This document shows positions 33,430 to 42,600 of a DNA stretch of 62,900 bases, piece after piece. Numbering within the stretch: the first letter of the stretch is position 1; every line of letters begins with the position of its first letter. A program made the translations under genes and the position numbers. The notes beneath the pieces are model-generated. The model was given only the letters and a program-made list of their open reading frames with translations. It made no database searches and was not told where the DNA came from. The DNA comes from Bacteroidales bacterium (lineage in GTDB: Bacteria; Bacteroidota; Bacteroidia; Bacteroidales; VadinHA17): contig PLNT01000007.1 in the NCBI GenBank assembly GCA_003141895.1, positions 311,891 to 374,790 on the forward strand, read 5' to 3'.

Positions 33430-33877
33430 TAATAATATTTTCTGAATCCTTAAGTTCTAAATATAAATGCTTGCCCCCGTTTTTCATGTTGTATTTATTA
33501 ATGTAATGCTCCCGAAGCTTTGTTTTTGGTTCAAGAGCCACCCAGCCATCAAATCCTTTACTAAAAGCAAGTTTGCATGCATACCCAATTAAACAACCAG
33601 CTATCCGATCATATTCTTTATTCTTACCTACATTTTCTTCCGATGATTCCAGTAAATTGATTTTTATCCATAATTCTTTTTTAAATTCTATTAAAGACAC
33701 TAAACCCATTATCTGATTTGAATCCTTAAGAACGAGTTTATAATTTTGGTGTCGTTTTTCTTTCTCCCAGTTAAAATTAAAACGCTTGCTAGATTTAATG
33801 ATTTTATAATCCTTCTCCTTAAAAGGTTCTATATTTACTTCAACTTTATTACCAGATTTTTGATGTAATAAATACAT
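33416..33877 (-). CDS. GNAT-like acetyltransferase, probable toxin partner
   Basis: A 153-residue protein that reads as a GNAT fold. Strands 2-3 lie around NYKLVLKDSNQIMGLVSLIEF, strand 4 around LWIKINLLESSEENVG, and helix 3 RIAGCLIGYACKLAFSKGFD carries a degenerate acetyl-CoA loop. Strand 5 is GWVALEPKTKLREHYI and the end is MKNGGKHLYLELKD. It is co-encoded and overlapping with a HigA-like HTH protein. GNAT toxins such as AtaT and TacT acetylate charged aminoacyl-tRNA and are paired with DNA-binding antitoxins, though those are ribbon-helix-helix proteins. A toxin role is inferred from gene order and size only; a stress-linked protein acetylase is the alternative. Confidence 0.68.
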   Translation of the reverse strand: MYLLHQKSGNKVEVNIEPFKEKDYKIIKSSKRFNFNWEKEKRHQNYKLVLKDSNQIMGLVSLIEFKKELWIKINLLESSEENVGKNKEYDRIAGCLIGYACKLAFSKGFDGWVALEPKTKLREHYINKYNMKNGGKHLYLELKDSENIINEYL

Positions 33878-33979
33878 TTAACAAATGTACAGTAATTTAT
33901 GAAATATATCAAATATATTTACGTTATTCGTAAACATTATTGGTGATATTAATGAGGTTCTCGTCACAAATCGGCGAAA

Positions 33980-34029
33980 AAAGGGCGGTATTGCTTATTA
34001 TCATCTAATTATACCATGAACAACCGCCC
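33980..34029 (-). terminator. Possible terminator of the gene remnant
   Basis: On the minus strand GGGCGGT (34029-34023) pairs with ACCGCCC (33989-33983) and is followed by a T-run. The loop of about 33 bases is long and overlaps the last codons, so this is weak. Confidence 0.3.
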
Positions 34030-34165
34030 AAACAGGAACAGGAGCTCCTGAAGGTATTTCAATTTTTTCATTACTATTGTTGTAGTTTCTTAAATATCGA
34101 CCATCCCATTCCCATTTACCATTTTTCCCTTGAAGTGTTGCTATATTTTTTATTTTAGGATTTAA
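34001..34165 (-). pseudogene. C-terminal gene remnant of unknown family
   Basis: An open stretch of about 54 codons without an ATG reads LNPKIKNIATLQGKNGKWEW, then DGRYLRNYNNSNEKIEIPSG, then APVPVWAVVHGIIR and a TGA at 34001-34003. An in-frame stop lies immediately upstream at 34166-34168. Composition and the ordered stop suggest the tail of a once longer gene. On the minus strand its end overlaps a GGGCGGT/ACCGCCC inverted repeat followed by a T-run, a possible terminator. The remainder of 33878-34251 shows nothing else that I recognise. Confidence 0.4.
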
Positions 34166-34251
34166 TCAAAGTTAAATCTTTTTCATGGATGTAAGTATTT
34201 GAAGTGTCTTAAGATGTCACAAATGGTTAAACTTCTCAGTGCAGAATTTTA

Positions 34252-34434
34252 TTAAAGTGCGACAATAATATTAAGCAGTTCTTGTTTTGTCTTTCCGAGT
34301 TTATAACCCAGCATTTCAATCAACTCTTTTTCCTTGCCTTCACGAAAGCATAAATCTTTATCGGTTAGGATTTGATATTTTTGTTTGAGTTTTTCTTTTT
34401 TAATGTTCCAGTAGCCGATTAGATTAGAATCCAT
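34252..34434 (-). CDS. CsbD-like small stress protein
   Basis: A 60-residue protein matching the compact CsbD-type pattern: a start with SNLIGYWNIKKEKLKQKYQI, then LTDKDLCFREGKEKELIEML, then GYKLGKTKQELLNII. Family members are small, abundant, hydrophilic proteins raised under general stress, and their molecular role is not settled. In Bacteroidota they are typically about 60 residues, like this one. It is a single gene preceded by an AT-rich leader, and it marks the right edge of the accessory island. Confidence 0.82.
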   Translation of the reverse strand: MDSNLIGYWNIKKEKLKQKYQILTDKDLCFREGKEKELIEMLGYKLGKTKQELLNIIVAL

Positions 34435-35065
34435 GTTGTCTGATTTTAAATTGATTCAATATTTCCGTTATATAGATGTACCTGTAATTTAATATTGCTT
34501 AAAATCAATTCTGAAACGAAAAAAGTAAATAGTGGAGCTGAAAATCCAACTCCACTACGTACTACCCTAAAACTAACCTTTGAAAACTCGTTTATTATTT
34601 CTGAACCTCATAATTAATTTACAATGCCGTGCTTTATATGAGGTGCAGTTTACTTCATATGCATAAAGACTATCCAAAGGGTGTGCCATAGATATTTGGC
34701 AAATAGAAACAAATAGTTTTTACTTATTAATCATCTGAATGTCAGATGCTAAAAGGAATAATAATTTTTATTGGCAGAAATTCTATAATTGGAGTTCTGT
34801 TAAGATTATGAAATTTTCATTAAAATAATCGCACATATGTGCGGAAATGGGGTAACTGGAAAAACCGGACCAATTGGCTTTACATCATCTAATTGGTGCA
34901 GATATAAGCAGAAAACTGTGAAATTGTTGTAATATTGATAATCAATAGAGTTCATCTTTAGAGAATAACAAAAAAACTGCAAATTCATAATGCCTGATAA
35001 TTTATAACTTCGCAATTAAATCAATTGGAATTCCTGATAAAAATCCTTTATAAATAATACGAAGA
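34435..35065. other. Long intergenic region with two inverted repeats, no gene seen
   Basis: Over 600 bases separate the CsbD-like gene from the deacetylase gene. Two hairpins are visible: TAGTGGAG/CTCCACTA at 34530-34557 and ACCAATT/AATTGGT at 34869-34897. No ORF with convincing composition is present; the longest open frame, on the minus strand at 34806-35015, has no recognisable protein features. The promoters of both flanking genes must lie here. Confidence 0.5.
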
Positions 35066-35995
35066 ATGAAAAAAATCATCCTCTTTTTTGCCGGACTGTT
35101 AATCACATTCAGTATTTTTTCGCAGGGTAATAAAAATCTGGCAGAATTACTCGGCTATCCTAAAGAAACCAAGCTTCTTATCATCCATGCTGATGATATG
35201 GGTCTGTCCAATTCTGTTAATACAGCTTGCATAAAGGCTTTCGACAGTAAAGGGATTACCTCAGGCAGCATTATGACACCTTGTCCATGGGCTAATGATA
35301 TGATTGCATATGCTAAGGATCATCCTGGCCTGGATGTAGGAATACATCTTACGCTTACGGCAGAATGGGACATGTATAAATGGGGTGGGATTACTCCTTC
35401 AGATCAGATAGCGAGCCTGCTCGACAGTAATAATTATTTTTTTGCGTCTGTAGAGGAACTGGGTAAAAAAGTCAAAGCACCTGAAGCTGAAAAAGAGATA
35501 AAGGCTCAGATTGACAAAGTAATCAAAGCAGGTGTTCAATTGACACATATTGATACCCATATGGGAAGCGTTCTGGCTAACCCCGAACTGATTAAAATAT
35601 ATCTTAACCTTTCGGACATTTATCACATTCCTGTTCTTTTCCCTCGTGCCTACCTTAGCTGGTTTCCTCCTGAGATAGCTAAATCGCTTGGGTCCAAGAT
35701 ATTTCTGCTCGATAACTTATTCATGCTTGACGCTAAAAGTGTAACTCCCAACTGGATTGACGCTTATAAAACTGCCATAGAAACATTAAAGCCGGGATTG
35801 AACCAGATGATAGTTCACCTTGCTGTTGATAATGATGAAATGAAAGCAATATGCAAGGGGCACAATGATTACGGTTCAGCATGGCGCCAGCATGACCTTG
35901 ACCTGGTTACGAGTCCTGAATTTAAAGACCTGCTAAAACAAAATCATGTAGTTCTGATTGGATGGAAACAGATCAGGGACGTCATGAATAAATAA
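35066..35995 (+). CDS. Exported YdjC/ChbG-family deacetylase
   Basis: A 309-residue protein with a signal peptide (KKIILFFAGLLITFSIFSQG). The metal site of the YdjC/ChbG carbohydrate deacetylase family is visible: LLIIHADDMGLS (Asp pair), LDVGIHLTLTAEW (His) and LTHIDTHMGS (His-x-x-x-His). Near the end HNDYGSAWRQHDLDLVTSPEFKDLL is also typical. The family removes acetyl groups from N-acetylated sugars such as chitobiose derivatives. Export suggests that it works on extracytoplasmic oligosaccharides. It is a single gene followed directly by a 34-bp palindrome. Confidence 0.88.
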   Translation: MKKIILFFAGLLITFSIFSQGNKNLAELLGYPKETKLLIIHADDMGLSNSVNTACIKAFDSKGITSGSIMTPCPWANDMIAYAKDHPGLDVGIHLTLTAEWDMYKWGGITPSDQIASLLDSNNYFFASVEELGKKVKAPEAEKEIKAQIDKVIKAGVQLTHIDTHMGSVLANPELIKIYLNLSDIYHIPVLFPRAYLSWFPPEIAKSLGSKIFLLDNLFMLDAKSVTPNWIDAYKTAIETLKPGLNQMIVHLAVDNDEMKAICKGHNDYGSAWRQHDLDLVTSPEFKDLLKQNHVVLIGWKQIRDVMNK

Positions 35996-36027
35996 TGTAG
36001 TGAACGGTCGCGACCGTTCACTACATT
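35994..36027. repeat. 34-bp perfect palindrome (dispersed family, copy 2)
   Basis: The left half AATGTAGTGAACGGTCG is followed by its exact reverse complement. It overlaps the end of the deacetylase gene and is followed by TGTTTTATTT, so it may also terminate transcription. It is related to 27100-27133 and 46391-46422. Confidence 0.75.
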
Positions 36028-36089
36028 GTTTTATTTCAATTCTGAACAAGTTCAAAGTTTTTTTGTTTATTGAATAAAAAGACTTTGAT

Positions 36090-36299
36090 ATGGATAAATA
36101 TAAACAATTGAGTGAAGATAACCCGAGAAATAACCTGGGATATACTTTAATACAATGGGTTAAAAGAGTTCATGACAAGAAGGCTTATAAAAATAATGGG
36201 TCTGTAAATAGACATTCGACAGCAACCCATTATCGTGATCTTATCTCCCGTGAAGAAAAAAGTACCGAAGGTTTAATAAGGAAAGCTAACATCTGGTAA
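36090..36299 (+). CDS. Small hypothetical protein
   Basis: A 69-residue basic, hydrophilic ORF starting MDKYKQLSEDNPRNNLGYTL and ending EGLIRKANIW. It has no signal peptide, membrane segment or known motif. Nothing longer competes with it on either strand, and its composition looks protein-like, which is the only support. It lies between the deacetylase and the Spy-like gene. Confidence 0.4.
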   Translation: MDKYKQLSEDNPRNNLGYTLIQWVKRVHDKKAYKNNGSVNRHSTATHYRDLISREEKSTEGLIRKANIW

Positions 36300-36321
36300 T
36301 CTGGTTTCCAATTCCAGGTTA

Positions 36322-36828
36322 CTATTTTACATTTTCACTTCTTCCTTTTCTGTTTTCAATAAACTCTTTCTGTTCTGCAGTAAGAATATTAAGCATATCC
36401 TTTCTATGTGAAGTCATCATATCCTTCATTTTCACTGACATATCTTCCCTGAGTTTTTTCATGTCATCCTGCTGTTTTTTGATGAGATCCTCAATTTGCT
36501 TTTTCTGACTGTCAGTAACATTTGGAATACTTTCGAGAATCCTTCTTCCTGGTCCTGGTTGCATCCACCCGGTACTATCCATTGACATTCTTCCCATATT
36601 TCCCATCATTCCAAATCCTCTTCCCTGTCCTTTCATCATCCCAAATTGTCTGCCCTTAAACATGTGTTCTCTCATTCCAGGCATCCATCTATGGTGTCCG
36701 AAATTCTGGTTCATATTCATATGCATTCCAGCATAACCCCTCATTGGTCTTCTTTCGAACCGGTGACATCCGCTGCCGGCAATCAGAAGCACAACTAGTA
36801 TTCCCGCAATTGTGATACTTCTTTTCAT
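36322..36828 (-). CDS. Spy/CpxP-like lipoprotein, Met- and His-rich
   Basis: A 168-residue lipoprotein (lipobox in VVLLIAGSGCHRF). Residues about 28-90 are packed with Met, His, Gly and Arg (MHMNMNQNFGHHRWMPGM), suggesting metal binding. The C-terminal part is a helical hairpin of the Spy/CpxP type: NVTDSQKKQIEDLIKKQQDD and MLNILTAEQKEFIENRKG, where LTAEQ corresponds to the LTxxQ motif. Relatives act as ATP-independent periplasmic chaperones or metal-stress sensors. It follows, on the same strand, the exported beta protein, from which it is separated by a terminator. Confidence 0.8.
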   Translation of the reverse strand: MKRSITIAGILVVLLIAGSGCHRFERRPMRGYAGMHMNMNQNFGHHRWMPGMREHMFKGRQFGMMKGQGRGFGMMGNMGRMSMDSTGWMQPGPGRRILESIPNVTDSQKKQIEDLIKKQQDDMKKLREDMSVKMKDMMTSHRKDMLNILTAEQKEFIENRKGRSENVK

Positions 36829-36914
36829 CTTTCGAATTTTTATAAATTGTCTTTTTGTAAACTTGTTGTTTCATCTAATAGACAATCGGAATCAACATTT
36901 TATTTTCATTTTTC

Positions 36915-36937
36915 AAAAAAAAAGCTCCTCCCGGAGC
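36915..36937 (-). terminator. Intrinsic terminator between two exported-protein genes
   Basis: On the minus strand a GCTCC/GGAGC stem with a GGGA loop is followed by about nine T residues. It ends the transcript of the 36970-37524 gene before the Spy-like gene. Confidence 0.8.
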
Positions 36938-36969
36938 CTTCTTTGTGTTTTTGTCTTCCCTGCAGGAAC

Positions 36970-37524
36970 TTATTTTTTATCATAAACCATATTTGCCTTA
37001 ACTTCTCCATTTGGACCCTGTCTGGTAGAAGAGACATTAAGCGTTTTGTCATCTGTAAGTTTCCACACTTCAGTTGATTTCATTGTACGCGATTCACCAT
37101 TCATATCCATTGTCCTTGATGTTTCAATTGTAAGTGATTTCCCGTCAGCAGACCAGGTAGCTACAGATTTGCTATCGCCTCTGGGTGATGTATTCAGACT
37201 TTCTTTTCCATCAAGTGTATATTTCATAGTAGAGGTAGTCGATTGTCCATCCTGACCCGTTCTTGTTCTGACAACCGTCAGAATATTGTTCTCCAGAGTT
37301 GCAACAAAATCACCACCTCCCATCCTCATACCACCGCCACCCCCCTGGCCGCCCTGTGGTAATGTGCTTTTCTCGTTATTTAATGTCCAGTTTCCGGAAA
37401 AATTTGTCTTTCCGGCCTGAGCTATTAAAGTAACCGGGACGATAATAGTCATCATAATTGTTATTGCCACTAACCTTTTGATCAATGAGCTTTTAGTCTG
37501 AAATGTTTCAATGTTTTTTTTCAT
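36970..37524 (-). CDS. Exported beta-rich protein of unknown function
   Basis: A 184-residue protein with a long basic N-terminus and hydrophobic signal (LVAITIMMTIIVPVTLIAQA). The mature chain starts GKTNFSGNWTLNNEKSTLPQ, has a Gly/Met-rich loop (GGQGGGGGMRMGGGDF) and then repeated beta strands ending STRQGPNGEVKANMVYDKK. This looks like a lipocalin-like or streptavidin-like barrel, of the sort that starts FSGxWxL and runs through alternating strands. No family name is certain. It is a single transcript closed by the terminator at 36915-36937. Confidence 0.72.
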   Translation of the reverse strand: MKKNIETFQTKSSLIKRLVAITIMMTIIVPVTLIAQAGKTNFSGNWTLNNEKSTLPQGGQGGGGGMRMGGGDFVATLENNILTVVRTRTGQDGQSTTSTMKYTLDGKESLNTSPRGDSKSVATWSADGKSLTIETSRTMDMNGESRTMKSTEVWKLTDDKTLNVSSTRQGPNGEVKANMVYDKK

Positions 37525-37696
37525 AATCTTATTTATTTAAATGAGTTGCTGTTCTATTAGACAAATATAATCGTACAAATATTCCTTATCTATTAAAATA
37601 TCGTTCTGAAAGAATTGTTTTATTAAGTTGATGTATCTGTTATTTAAATAGTGTAAATTTGATTGGGATATTCTTACGACCTAAAAATATATTCAA

Positions 37697-38662
37697 ATGA
37701 AAAAGCTACTTTCCTTATTGTTTTTACAGTTAGCTATAACTCTTGCTCTGAAAGCCCAGCCAGTTTCAGACTATTCTTACAAGCTCGATAACGGTATAAC
37801 AGTAAAAACCGAGCGTTGTTGGAATCAGGTATGGGTTCAGCAGGATTATGCCACTTTAAAGGCCGATGATCAGAATCCAATAGCTGTTACAACCAGAACA
37901 CTAGGAGACCTGACATCTGGTTCATCATTTAAACTTATGCGTGCAGGGAAGGAAGTTAAGACAAAGGGAGCAGCACCAGGTAACTATGATCTGAAACTTG
38001 CATTCAAACTTTCAGGGAAACCAGGGACATTGAGCTTTGTTGTCGGTAATGTTGTCGTAAAACCAAAAATGAAAACTACTGTTACGATAACACTGTACGA
38101 TTACCAGGTATTTATTTCTGAATCTCCCACCACAATTAATGGATTATCTTTTTTTGATTCAAAAATCATCAAATACAAAGGAAACACAGATCAGGCAAAT
38201 AGTGTAGGAATACCAATGTTCTATGCAAAAGGCAAGCACGATCAGGTTATACCACCTGCAGAGTCGATTAGCAAAACCTCTGGTAAGATGAAACCAGGAG
38301 TTTATGATGTGCTGATTTCAATGTCAATATCAGGACAGACTCAGAAAATATGGCTTGAAAATTTCACAATGAAACCTGATATTACTTACACAATTTCAAT
38401 AAATCTCAATGGTGGTGTTATAGCATATGCAGGCGGAGACAGAGATGTTAAAAACTTGCATTTGTATCCGGCCGGAACAGCAGCAAAACAGACTGGCGCT
38501 CCTGCTCCTATTAAAAACCTGGAATTGTTTCGTTATGAAAACATATCCTCAAACAATGCTTGTGCTCCGGGAGCTTATGATGTTCTCCTTTCCGCAGGTA
38601 ATAAATACGAATGGCGGAAAAATCTTGTAGTTAAAACAGGATCAAAAACTGAGGTAAAGTAA
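37697..38662 (+). CDS. Exported protein with three repeated beta domains
   Basis: A 321-residue protein with a signal peptide (KKLLSLLFLQLAITLALKAQ). Three similar units of about 95 residues follow. Each ends with a GxYDxLLS/KLxF strand: APGNYDLKLAFKLSGKPGTL, KPGVYDVLISMSISGQTQKI, APGAYDVLLSAGNKYEWRKN. Each of the first two continues into a V.P.MKT/DITYT strand. The pattern suggests tandem immunoglobulin- or carboxypeptidase-regulatory-like domains, probably in the periplasm or at the surface. I recognise no family. It is a single gene, convergent with the outer-membrane protein gene. Confidence 0.72.
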   Translation: MKKLLSLLFLQLAITLALKAQPVSDYSYKLDNGITVKTERCWNQVWVQQDYATLKADDQNPIAVTTRTLGDLTSGSSFKLMRAGKEVKTKGAAPGNYDLKLAFKLSGKPGTLSFVVGNVVVKPKMKTTVTITLYDYQVFISESPTTINGLSFFDSKIIKYKGNTDQANSVGIPMFYAKGKHDQVIPPAESISKTSGKMKPGVYDVLISMSISGQTQKIWLENFTMKPDITYTISINLNGGVIAYAGGDRDVKNLHLYPAGTAAKQTGAPAPIKNLELFRYENISSNNACAPGAYDVLLSAGNKYEWRKNLVVKTGSKTEVK

Positions 38663-38695
38663 TAATGATAGACATTGCATAGGATGCGGGTGCAT

Positions 38696-39583
38696 TTACT
38701 TTAGAAAATATCTGATGCTAAACTTTAGTCCGACAGCATTCGCAGAAACCTTTGTGCTGCCTCCCATCATGCTTTTGATCTGCCCCGGAACTGAAGATAA
38801 ATGAAAAGCAGGGGAACTGGTATAATCTGAAGGATCTGACAATAGCTGACAATACATCATACCTAACGAGAGTTGTAATTTATTATGGAGCGTAAGACTT
38901 GCCCCTCCGGCAACTATTAACTCTGTATTAAACGATTTTATCTTCAATTCACCCGTAGATGAGTTATTGTAGTCTTTTTCAAATCCCTCAAATGATACAT
39001 CGGTTATCATAACATTATATGCAGGATAATAGCCTTCATAGCTGAAAACTCCCGAAGAACTATAAGATTTAGTGACAGGTACAGAAATATTGACGCCTGA
39101 CTGAAAATAAAAGCCAAAAATGCTATTTACCGGAAGCTGAAAATTTGCTATAACGGGTATGCTTATGAATGAAATTTTCTGGTTTTCTTTTATCTCCTTT
39201 CCTGATACGTAACGCGTATAATTTTCTTTTGGAGTATCGGAATCAGTCGTGTCATACTTAACACTGTAAGCAGGCAGAGTAAGTGAACCTTTATATGTAG
39301 TGTATCCAAGGCCTGTCGATAGTCCGAAATTCTTGGTAAAAAAATACCCCACTTCGACAGATCCTGAAAGAGCACTTTTTTTTGCTGAAGTAAGATTTAA
39401 GATTGCAGATGTTCCGCTATTAACAACCGAACTCTGTGTTGGACATATATTAATTCCAAAATAAAATCGATTTTGCAAACCCGAACGGATATCAGTCCCC
39501 TGAGAAAAACACAGTTGCGGACGGCAGAGAATAATTAAGCCGAGAATAATTATTTTCCCTTTAGATATTACATTAATTTTCAT
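38696..39583 (-). CDS. Outer-membrane beta-barrel protein (PorT-like)
   Basis: About 295 residues from the ATG at 39583 (MKINVISKGKIIILGLIILC); an ATG six codons earlier at 39601 is also possible. A signal peptide is followed by typical Bacteroidota barrel strands: FYFGINICPTQSSVV, GSVEVGYFFTKNFGLSTGLGY, FISIPVIANFQLP, KLQLSLGMMYCQLLSDPS, and a final strand ANAVGLKFSIRYFLK. It lies 9-27 bases downstream of the giant T9SS-sorted GloVer gene, so they are co-transcribed. The barrel could help anchor or display that protein, though this is only inferred from position. Confidence 0.8.
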   Translation of the reverse strand: MKINVISKGKIIILGLIILCRPQLCFSQGTDIRSGLQNRFYFGINICPTQSSVVNSGTSAILNLTSAKKSALSGSVEVGYFFTKNFGLSTGLGYTTYKGSLTLPAYSVKYDTTDSDTPKENYTRYVSGKEIKENQKISFISIPVIANFQLPVNSIFGFYFQSGVNISVPVTKSYSSSGVFSYEGYYPAYNVMITDVSFEGFEKDYNNSSTGELKIKSFNTELIVAGGASLTLHNKLQLSLGMMYCQLLSDPSDYTSSPAFHLSSVPGQIKSMMGGSTKVSANAVGLKFSIRYFLK

Positions 39584-39609
39584 TACAATAGGTTTAATCA
39601 TTCAGACAA

Positions 39610-42600
39610 TTATTTGACAACAACGATCTTTGTATAATACAAATCTTTATTATCAATCAGGATACGGACAAAATAGATTCCCTCATCCAGATTGTCGACA
39701 GGTATATTTTTAAGAGATTCATTGCTATTATTTCCGACTTCTAACTCAAAAACTTTTACCCCTGCTGAATTAGAGATACTGACGACTGCTCCTTTCTCAA
39801 TTTCATCATTGATCTTTAGCGCAAAACTAACAGAAGCAGGATTTGGATAAACAGAAATGGATTTTGTGCCAGCGAATGAAATGATATTGGAGAAGTTCCG
39901 GCAACCTTCCTTGTCAATTGTTTCTACCTTATATGCTCCCGGAATCTTGCCAGTAACATAATATTGGTTTGTAGCATTGGTGATAGTAGCATTATTCTTA
40001 TACCACTGGTAACTACTTATTGAATCTTTCAGGTTATAGCAAATAAGCATATCATTCCATTTGGTTTTGATGGCAGGTACTATTCCAGTCTCAGCACTTT
40101 GTATGACTGCAACACTCTCAGAGGAAGTATTTCCTGAAGCGTCGGTCACTGTGAATGTATATGTCCCTGATTCAAGACCTGGGATAGTCAAACTTGTCCC
40201 GGTTCCTGAATTTGTAATTCCGCCTGGATTTCTTGTAATTGTCCAGTTTCCGGTTGCTGGTAAACCATTTAAGACGACGCTTCCGGTACTAATTATACAG
40301 GTAGGTTGGGTTATTGTTCCAATGGCTGGAGGTGAAGGGTTCGCCTTTGGTGTTACAGTCACCGGAAAAACAGCTGAGATTGCACCGTTCCCGCAGTTAT
40401 TCGTTCCACCCACTGTCAAATTGCCAGAAGTTGCGGAGTTCGAAAAACTTAAAGTAACACTATTGCCTGATCCTGTTATTGTCGATCCGCTACCCGAATA
40501 GCTCCATGAATAGCTTACGGCATTAGATATTGCAGTTACAGAATAGCCGACAAGATTCTGACCCTGAACAACAGTAGATGGTCCGGTAATAACACCTGCA
40601 GCAGCGGGCAAGGATGAAACACTAATTACTTTTGTTGAAAGCGTTCCATTCCCGAAACTGTTGCTTCCCTGAACAGATATATTACCTGATACTGACCCTG
40701 TACCAAAACTGACACTTATTGTATTGGTTGAGCTGCTACCGGTAGAACCTGAAGGTAGTGACCATAAATAAGTGTCAGCATAAGCAATTGCCGGCACTGA
40801 ATAAGTGACGCCCGACTGACCTGCACAAACAGCTGATGGACCACTTATAGTACCTGCACCTTCTGGTTCTAGATCATATTTGAATATCGTGCCTGCATTA
40901 TAGGTACCACCTTCATTCGTTTGTCCATATAACGTACCATTCAGTTCAAAAGGTGTGGCATAAGAGTTCCTTCCGTTATTGATTCCATCAAAATCCAATA
41001 ATTTAGTGAAACTGCTGCCATCTGCATCCGTTCTGAAAAAAACGCCCATATTGTTTGATCCGCCGGAATTAGTTATACCAAATAGTTTTGTACCTGAGAA
41101 AGTAAGTGAACCGGTAGGGTTTGATCCATGACCAACTCCGTCAAAATCATATATCTTTGTAAAAGAATTGCCATCAGTATTTATCCTGAATATTGTTCCT
41201 TTGTCGTTCAATCCCCCTTGATATGTCATTCCATAAAGGACTGTGCCGTTAAGAGTTAAAGAACTGTAAGGATATGACCCGTTTGACCCTCCAAAATCCA
41301 CCATTTTAGTAAAACCTGTTCCATTGGTATTTATTCTGAAAATAACGCCCATATCGTTCATCCCTCCGTTAATAGTCGTACCGTAGAGCATTGTGCCTGA
41401 AAGAACAAGATCACTGTTTGCCTTGCTTCCGTAATTCGTGCCATCAAAATCTAACAATTTTGTATAACCTGTTCCATTGATATTTATTTTGAATATCACA
41501 CCAAGGTTTGATGTTCCTCCGGTTGTTGTACTCCCATAAATAGTAGAACCGATAAGTGTTGGAATATTTGGGCTGGAACCCGTACTGGTCCCGTCAAAAT
41601 CGAATAAGTCAGTGAATCCTGTACCATTAGTATTTATGCTGAAAATTGTTCCCATACCGTATGTACCACCAGCACTGGTTGTTCCATAGAGCATGGATCC
41701 GGAAAGTATTAAATTACATGGAGTTTCACCATTCGTCTGATCAAAATCGAATAATTTTGTGAAATTTGTTCCATTGGGATTCATTTTATAAACTGTACCA
41801 TAACCCAGACCGCCGTTACCTGTTGTCCCATACAACCATGTGCCGTCTGAAACAAAATTCGACCAGCCTGGATACATTCCCAACGGTGAATTCGAGCAAT
41901 TTAAAAGTTTGGTATAACCTGTACCATCATTATTTATGCTGAATATAGTCCCGATCCCTGTGCCTCCCAGATCGGTAACTCCAAAAAGTTTTGTACCGAT
42001 CGATGTCACGGAACCTATGGGATATTCTCCGTTTGAACCAGTAAAATCCAACAATTTAGTATATGTCCCATCCGGGGTATATATTTTATACACAACTCCT
42101 TTGTTAAACATACCACCACAAAAGGTCGCCCCAAAAAGGTAATTACCGGAAATGGTTAATCCGTAAGGTAGCCCTCCGTTGGTAGAATTATCAAAATCGA
42201 GTATTGGGGTATAGCCTGAACCATCGGTTCCTATTTTAAAAACTACTCCATTACTATAAGTACCTCCAAACGCAGTTGTGCCGTACAAAGTAGTTCCTGA
42301 AAGAACCAGGGAACTCCAGGGATATTCCCCGTCAGAACCTGCAAAATCATGTAATTTGGAAAAACCTGTTCCATTGGTTTCAATTTTGAAGATTACCCCA
42401 TAATTAGAGGTACCACCGAAATTTGTCGTTCCGTAAAGCGTTGTACCGTAGATTGTAAGTCCACGTACCGGGTTGGATCCATGTGTAGTAGTTGTAGTTC
42501 CGTCAAAATCAAGCAGTTTGACAAAGCCAGTGCTGTCATTTTCCATTTTGAATAAGACCCCGGAATTGTTGGTACCACCGGTATTTGTTGTGCCATACAG

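Noticed and set aside
34806-35015. A 69-codon minus-strand ORF upstream of the deacetylase gene
   Set aside because: It has no protein-like features and lies across the likely promoter of the deacetylase gene.
36090-36299. Considered as part of the 34-bp palindrome element
   Set aside because: It starts 60 bases past the palindrome and has protein-like composition, so it is listed as a weak CDS instead.
40061-40501. A 146-codon plus-strand ORF opposite the GloVer gene
   Set aside because: It is antisense to the Ig-like and repeat coding region and has repeat-derived composition.
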